From JBGTFE01 sp049799955 (GTDB lineage: Bacteria > Acidobacteriota > Blastocatellia > Pyrinomonadales > Pyrinomonadaceae), in NCBI GenBank assembly GCA_049799955.1, contig JBARIW010000135.1:62001-126000 (forward strand): DNA of 64,000 nucleotides. Direction: 5' to 3'. This document shows positions 59,944 through 64,000 of the stretch, in pieces. The stretch's first letter is position 1. Every line of letters begins with the position of its first letter. The notes under the pieces were generated by a model, which saw only the letters and a program-made list of their open reading frames with translations, had not been told where the DNA came from and did not search any database. A program made the translations under genes and the position numbers.

Positions 59944-61230
59944 ATGACCAGAATTTTTTTAGCTATATGTTTGCTAACTTCCCTTTTACTGTCGATTGCC
60001 TGTGTTAACAAAGGCGGCAACACGACGACCGGACAAACCGGCGACACGATTAAAGTCGGCGTTTACGGCGACACTACGGGCGCGACTTCGAGTTTCGGAC
60101 AATCGACCAAAAACGGCATCGCGCTCGCCTTTGACGAAATCAACGCGGCTGGCGGCGTAAACGGAAAGAAACTCGAAATGGTCTTTGAAGACGACCAGGG
60201 AACGCCCGAAAAAGCCAAGACGGTTATTTCAAAATTGATTAATCAGGATAAGGTCGTCGCGGTTCTCGGCGAAGTCGCTTCGTCAAACAGCTTAGCCGCC
60301 GCGCCCGTCGCGCAGGAAGCGAAAATCCCGATGATTTCGCCTTCTTCGACCAATCCGAAAGTAACGGAAGTCGGCGATTATATCTCGCGCGTATGCTTTA
60401 TCGACCCGTTTCAAGGTTCGGTTATGGCAAAATTCGCGTCAAACACTTTGAAAGCGAAAACCGCCGCAATTTTAGGCGACAACAGTTCGGATTACAGCAA
60501 AGGCTTGACTAAGTTTTTTGAAGAAGAATTTACAAAGCTCGGCGGAACGGTCATTACCAAACAGACTTACGCGCAGAAAGACCAGGATTTCAAAGCTCAA
60601 TTAACGCAAATGCGCGACCAGAAACCGGACGTGATTTATGTTCCGGGCTATTACGGCGAAGTCGGCATTATCGCCAAACAGGCGCGCGAGCTCGGAATGA
60701 ATCAGCCACTTCTCGGCGGCGACGGATGGGACTCGCCGGAACTCTGGAAGCTCGGCGGAAATTCTTTGAAACCCGCGTATATCTCGAATCATTATTCGGC
60801 TGACAATCCCGCGCCGGAAATTCAGAATTTCGTGAAGGCTTATACGGCGAAATTCAGCGTCGCGCCCGATTCGCTCGCGGCTCTCGCTTACGATTCGGCA
60901 AAAGTTCTGGCTGACGCAATCAAACGCGCGGGCGGAACCGACAGCGCGAAATTAAAAGACGCCATCAACGCGACGAAAGATTTCCCGGGCGTTACGGGCA
61001 AAATCACGCTCGATTCGAGCCGCAACGCGGTCAAACCGGCGGTCGTTCTCGAACTCAATCCTGCGGCGAGCAAATTCGACTTTAAGGAAACGATTTATCC
61101 CGAAGGAATGACGCCGCCGACCACGACGACGGGAAACACTAATACGTCAAATTCAAATATGAATTCAAATTCCACTGCGAACACGAATTCGACAATGAAT
61201 ACAAACGCGGCAAACAACACAAATAAATAA
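59944..61230 (+). CDS. livK: Branched-chain amino-acid ABC transporter, substrate-binding lipoprotein
   Basis: 428 residues. The lipobox is LLSIAC at about residue 20. The mature part is a type I periplasmic-binding fold: VGVYGDTTGATSSFGQSTKNGIALAFDEINAAGGVNGKKLEMVFEDDQGTPEKA, then VLGEVASSNSLAAAPVAQEAKIPMISPSST, typical of LivJ/LivK. It captures leucine-type or other amino acids in the periplasm. The last 45 residues are almost wholly T/N/S/M (TTTTGNTNTSN...NTNAANNTNK), a disordered tail with no known role. Followed by a heptamer hairpin and livH. Confidence 0.92.
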   Translation: MTRIFLAICLLTSLLLSIACVNKGGNTTTGQTGDTIKVGVYGDTTGATSSFGQSTKNGIALAFDEINAAGGVNGKKLEMVFEDDQGTPEKAKTVISKLINQDKVVAVLGEVASSNSLAAAPVAQEAKIPMISPSSTNPKVTEVGDYISRVCFIDPFQGSVMAKFASNTLKAKTAAILGDNSSDYSKGLTKFFEEEFTKLGGTVITKQTYAQKDQDFKAQLTQMRDQKPDVIYVPGYYGEVGIIAKQARELGMNQPLLGGDGWDSPELWKLGGNSLKPAYISNHYSADNPAPEIQNFVKAYTAKFSVAPDSLAALAYDSAKVLADAIKRAGGTDSAKLKDAINATKDFPGVTGKITLDSSRNAVKPAVVLELNPAASKFDFKETIYPEGMTPPTTTTGNTNTSNSNMNSNSTANTNSTMNTNAANNTNK

Positions 61231-61316
61231 GTTTCAAGTTTCAGGTTCAAAGTTCAAGGCTCGGATTTCCGCTCTTGAACTTTGAACTTTGAACTCTAAA
61301 CCTTGAACTTTGAACT
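61231..61316. repeat. Heptamer-array hairpin (words GTTTCAA/GTTCAAA)
   Basis: Left arm: GTTTCAA, GTTTCAG, GTTCAAA, GTTCAAG. Right arm: TTGAACT, TTGAACT, TTGAACT, CTAAACC, TTGAACT, TTGAACT, the last one running into the livH ATG. It starts at the base after the livK stop. Confidence 0.9.
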
Positions 61317-62234
61317 ATGGATACTTTTGTTCAGCAGCTTGTCAACGGCTTGACCATCGGCTCGATTTATGCGCTTATCGCGCTCGGCTACACGATGGTC
61401 TACGGAATTTTGCGCCTGATTAACTTCGCGCACGGCGACATTTATATGGTCGGCGCATACGCCGGATTTATCCTTGCGACATCGCTCGGATTTGCCGCCG
61501 ACCCGTCGATTTTCGGGTTTATCGTAACGCTCGTCGGCTCGATGGCGATTGCCGCCGCAATCGGTATGGCAATCGAGCGTTTCGCCTATCGTCCCGTCAG
61601 GAAATACTCAAAAATGACGACGCTGATAACGGCAATCGGTATGTCTTTGTTTATCGAATACCTTTTCGTCTTTATCTTTTCGGGAACGCCGAAATCTTTT
61701 CCGCAGTTGATTTCAAATACAAATCACACGCTTTTCGGCAACGCGACGATTTCCACTTCGCAGATTTTGATTTTCGTCGTTTCGGTTCTTTTGATGATTG
61801 CACTGCAATACATCATTTTTTACACGAAAATCGGCAAGGCGATGCGCGCCGTCTCGTTTAATCTGAATTCGGCAAAGCTGATGGGCATTAACACGGATTT
61901 CGTCATCGCTTTTACGTTTGCGCTCGGTTCGGCGCTGGCGGCGGCGGGCGGCGTTCTGACGGCGCAGTATAACCCGAAAATCGACCCGCTGATGGGAATT
62001 ATGTACGGCTTAAAAGCCTTTGTCGCGGCGGTTCTCGGCGGCATCGGCAATATTCCGGGCGCGGTTCTCGGCGGTCTGGTCATCGGCGCGGCGGAAACCT
62101 TAGTCGTCGGTTACGGCGGCTATATCGGCATTCCTTCGACATACCGTGACGCCGTCGCGTTTGCCATTTTGATTTTGGTTCTTTTAATTCGTCCGGCAGG
62201 TCTTCTGGGGTCGAACGTGCAGGAAAAAGTCTAG
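61317..62234 (+). CDS. livH: Branched-chain amino-acid ABC transporter permease LivH
   Basis: 305 residues, eight hydrophobic helices. Family motifs: VNGLTIGSIYALIALGYTMVYGILRLINFAHGDIYMVGAYAGF, the EAA-like coupling region MRAVSFNLNSAKLMGINTDFVIAFTFALGSALAAAGGVL, and AVLGGIGNIPGAVLGGLVIGAAETL. It forms the membrane channel with LivM. No ribosome site is visible because the heptamer array fills the leader right up to the ATG. Confidence 0.95.
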   Translation: MDTFVQQLVNGLTIGSIYALIALGYTMVYGILRLINFAHGDIYMVGAYAGFILATSLGFAADPSIFGFIVTLVGSMAIAAAIGMAIERFAYRPVRKYSKMTTLITAIGMSLFIEYLFVFIFSGTPKSFPQLISNTNHTLFGNATISTSQILIFVVSVLLMIALQYIIFYTKIGKAMRAVSFNLNSAKLMGINTDFVIAFTFALGSALAAAGGVLTAQYNPKIDPLMGIMYGLKAFVAAVLGGIGNIPGAVLGGLVIGAAETLVVGYGGYIGIPSTYRDAVAFAILILVLLIRPAGLLGSNVQEKV

Positions 62235-62235
62235 T

Positions 62236-62304
62236 CATTTAACATTTAACATTTATCATTGAACAGAAAATAATTGATAAGTGTTAAATGTTAAATGTTA
62301 AATG
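62236..62304. repeat. Heptamer-array hairpin (word ATTTAAC)
   Basis: Left arm: ATTTAAC, ATTTAAC, ATTTATC, ATTGAAC. Right arm: GTTAAAT three times. The first ATG of livM (62295) is made from the array. Confidence 0.9.
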
Positions 62305-62312
62305 AAAAAAAT

Positions 62313-63437
62313 ATGTCTTCTTGGGTAAAGAATTTAATTACCGGAATCATCATCATCGGCGTTCTCTACATAGTGAACGCGATGCTGAGTAAAGCTGGAT
62401 TTTTCGGAATGGGGATGGACGATTATAACGGGCGACTGCTCGTTTTCATCTGTATCAACATCATTCTGGCGACATCGCTTAATCTCATCAACGGCTTTAC
62501 CGGGCAGTTTTCCATCGGGCACGCCGGATTTATGGCGGTCGGCGCGTATGCATCGGCGTATTTTTCCAATAATTACGGCGCGACGCTGATAAATTCGCTC
62601 TCGTCGCTCGGCGAAACCGCTGCAACCAGCGTTGTTCTGCTAATTGCTATTGTCATCGGCGCGATTGTCGCGGCGCTGATGGGCTTGATTGTCGGAATTC
62701 CGTCTTTGCGCTTGAAAGGCGATTATCTGGCAATCGTTACGCTCGGATTTGCCGAGATTATCCGCATCGTTATCTTAAATATCGACGCGGTCGGCGGCGC
62801 GACGGGCTATCCGGTTCCGGGTTACGCAAACTTTCTCTGGATTGGAATTTTCACCGTCATCACGGTCGTCGTCATTCACAATATCGTCAAATCCGACGCC
62901 GGACGAGCGCTTGTTTCAATCCGCGAAGACGAGCTTGCGGCGGAAGCGATGGGCGTAAATACGACGCGCTACAAGGTTACTTCTTTCGCCATCGGCTCGG
63001 CTTTCGCAGGGATAGCGGGCGTGCTTTTCGCGCACAACAATAAATTTCTTCACACCAACGATTTCCAGTTCATCAAATCTTTCGAAATCATTATTATGAT
63101 TGTCATCGGCGGAATGGGTTCGATGACCGGCGCTATTCTCGGCGCGATTATCGTTACGCTTTTGCCGGAATTGCTGCGCCAGCTTCCCGAAATACAGGTC
63201 GGTTCAACCACATTTCACTTTTCCGATTTGCGGCTCGTGATTTTCGCTTTGATTTTAATTTTGACGATGATTCTGCGCCCGCAGGGAATCTTGGGAACGC
63301 GCGAGTTCGGCTTGAACTGGCTGAAACGCCCGCGCAAAACGGACGAAGGCAACGCGGCGGTCGGCGCAAACGCAGGCGTCCCCGAAGCTCAGCAGGAAAA
63401 AGCGAAACGCCTGCAAAGCGAGGAGGATAAAGACTAA
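62313..63437 (+). CDS. livM: Branched-chain amino-acid ABC transporter permease LivM
   Basis: 374 residues from ATG 62313; ATG 62295 is made of repeat words. Motifs: NLINGFTGQFSIGHAGFMAVGAYASAYF, GIPSLRLKGDYLAIVTLGFAEIIRIVI, REDELAAEAMGVNTTRYKVTSFAIGSAFAGIAGVLFAHNNKFL and IGGMGSMTGAILGAIIVT. It pairs with LivH in the inner membrane. The C-terminus carries a polar tail (ANAGVPEAQQEKAKRLQSEED). Its stop overlaps the livG start by one base (TAATG), with AGGAGG for livG in the last codons. Confidence 0.93.
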   Translation: MSSWVKNLITGIIIIGVLYIVNAMLSKAGFFGMGMDDYNGRLLVFICINIILATSLNLINGFTGQFSIGHAGFMAVGAYASAYFSNNYGATLINSLSSLGETAATSVVLLIAIVIGAIVAALMGLIVGIPSLRLKGDYLAIVTLGFAEIIRIVILNIDAVGGATGYPVPGYANFLWIGIFTVITVVVIHNIVKSDAGRALVSIREDELAAEAMGVNTTRYKVTSFAIGSAFAGIAGVLFAHNNKFLHTNDFQFIKSFEIIIMIVIGGMGSMTGAILGAIIVTLLPELLRQLPEIQVGSTTFHFSDLRLVIFALILILTMILRPQGILGTREFGLNWLKRPRKTDEGNAAVGANAGVPEAQQEKAKRLQSEEDKD

Positions 63438-64000
63438 TGAACTCACAGACAAACGGTTCAAAATCCATTCTGAAGACCGATAAAGCGACGATTCGTTTCG
63501 GCGGTCTGATTGCCGTCAACGAGTTGACGATGGACGTTCAGCAGGGCGAGATTTACGGGCTAATCGGACCGAACGGCGCGGGCAAAACGACGGTTTTCAA
63601 TCTTCTGACAGGCGTTTACGAGCCGACTTCGGGCGATATCAATATTATCGGAAAGCGCGTCAACGGTCTGCGCCCGTATCAGATTTCGCGTCTCGGCGTC
63701 TCGCGCACGTTTCAAAATATCAGACTTTTTCCTTCGATGAGCGTGCTGGAAAACGTTGTTACGGCTTGCCATCGTCACGCCAATCAAAATCTGGTGGACG
63801 CGGTTTTTCGCCTGCCGAGATATTTTAAGGATGAAGACGAACATCGCCAATTCGCTCTGGAATTACTGAAAATCTTCGAGCTGGAAAAGTATAAGGACGA
63901 AGGCGGAACGTCGCTGCCCTACGGAAATCAGAGAAGATTGGAAATCGTCCGCGCATTGGCGACGCGCCCGCAGCTTCTGCTTTTAGACGAACCGGCGGCG
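63437..64000 (+). CDS. livG: Branched-chain amino-acid ABC transporter ATP-binding protein LivG (3' end outside window)
   Basis: 188 codons are visible, still open at the window edge; a full LivG is about 255-300 residues. Walker A is GPNGAGKTT (44-52), the LivG-type loop SRTFQNIRLFPSMSVLENVVTACH follows, the signature is LPYGNQRRLEIVRALA, and Walker B is LLLLDEPAA at the very end. It powers transport with LivF, which should follow outside the window. An AGGAGG site lies 10 nt before ATG. Confidence 0.95.
   Translation, partial: MNSQTNGSKSILKTDKATIRFGGLIAVNELTMDVQQGEIYGLIGPNGAGKTTVFNLLTGVYEPTSGDINIIGKRVNGLRPYQISRLGVSRTFQNIRLFPSMSVLENVVTACHRHANQNLVDAVFRLPRYFKDEDEHRQFALELLKIFELEKYKDEGGTSLPYGNQRRLEIVRALATRPQLLLLDEPAA

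Overview
The window looks like a chromosome segment of an acidobacterium, probably class Blastocatellia. This is inferred from gene content and not from a marker-gene search: a carboxypeptidase-regulatory-domain TonB receptor, an acidobacterial-type VWA protein, an MglA/MglB pair, LTD and FG-GAP secreted proteins, and an ECF sigma/CHAT cluster. Most genes use moderately GC-rich codons with many gcg/cgc/ttc/gaa triplets. Several accessory genes (about 12.6-13.1, 14.1-14.9, 33.3-42.5, 49.4-50.0 and 56.5-57.6 kb) are visibly more AT-rich.

Layout. 0-9.3 kb: end of a repeat protein, a secreted beta-helix protein, a YceH protein, a DEDDy exonuclease, a TonB-dependent receptor, a hotdog thioesterase and CstA. 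9.4-19.5 kb is read almost wholly on the minus strand: small membrane proteins, aspS, a Tat/SH3b lipoprotein, cdsA, two TIR-domain genes wedged between cdsA and uppS, then a DUF952 protein, a racemase, truA, an ASCH protein, an ATP-grasp protein and pyrE. 19.6-24.8 kb: NTF2-like protein, DEDDh exonuclease, queF, carD, then phoR-phoB-phoU. Two secreted nucleases face away from phoU (25.2-28.9 kb), which suggests a phosphate-scavenging regulon. 29-32.9 kb: an HNH nuclease pair and an active/inactive M16 peptidase pair.

33.3-42.8 kb is the most unusual part: an ECF sigma factor, a 1205-residue protein joining an anti-sigma-like segment, one membrane helix, TPRs and a CHAT cysteine-protease domain, two proteins of unknown function, a subtilisin-family protease with no signal peptide, and a small protein that may be its propeptide-like inhibitor. 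The block ends at a 45-nt fragment that matches nucleotides 32-76 of tRNA-Asp(GUC), the kind of scar left by tRNA-targeted integration. I read it as a genomic island with a two-protease, sigma-linked signalling or defence module.

42.8-64 kb: mglA/mglB, yvcK, glmU - two small genes - glmS, a persulfide-dioxygenase-like MBL/rhodanese protein, an LTD/FG-GAP protein, a VWA protein, deoB, a lone HsdR-N-like nuclease, a possible 17-codon gene with its own promoter and terminator, a GNAT protein, a PLP decarboxylase, and a branched-chain amino-acid ABC operon (livK-H-M-G) that runs off the window.

A second unusual signal runs through the whole window. Many gaps between genes hold an imperfect hairpin whose arms are tandem copies of a 7-nt word. 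The word differs from gap to gap, and the arrays often supply stop codons, start codons or N-termini of the neighbouring genes. A sister class has longer-word palindromes.
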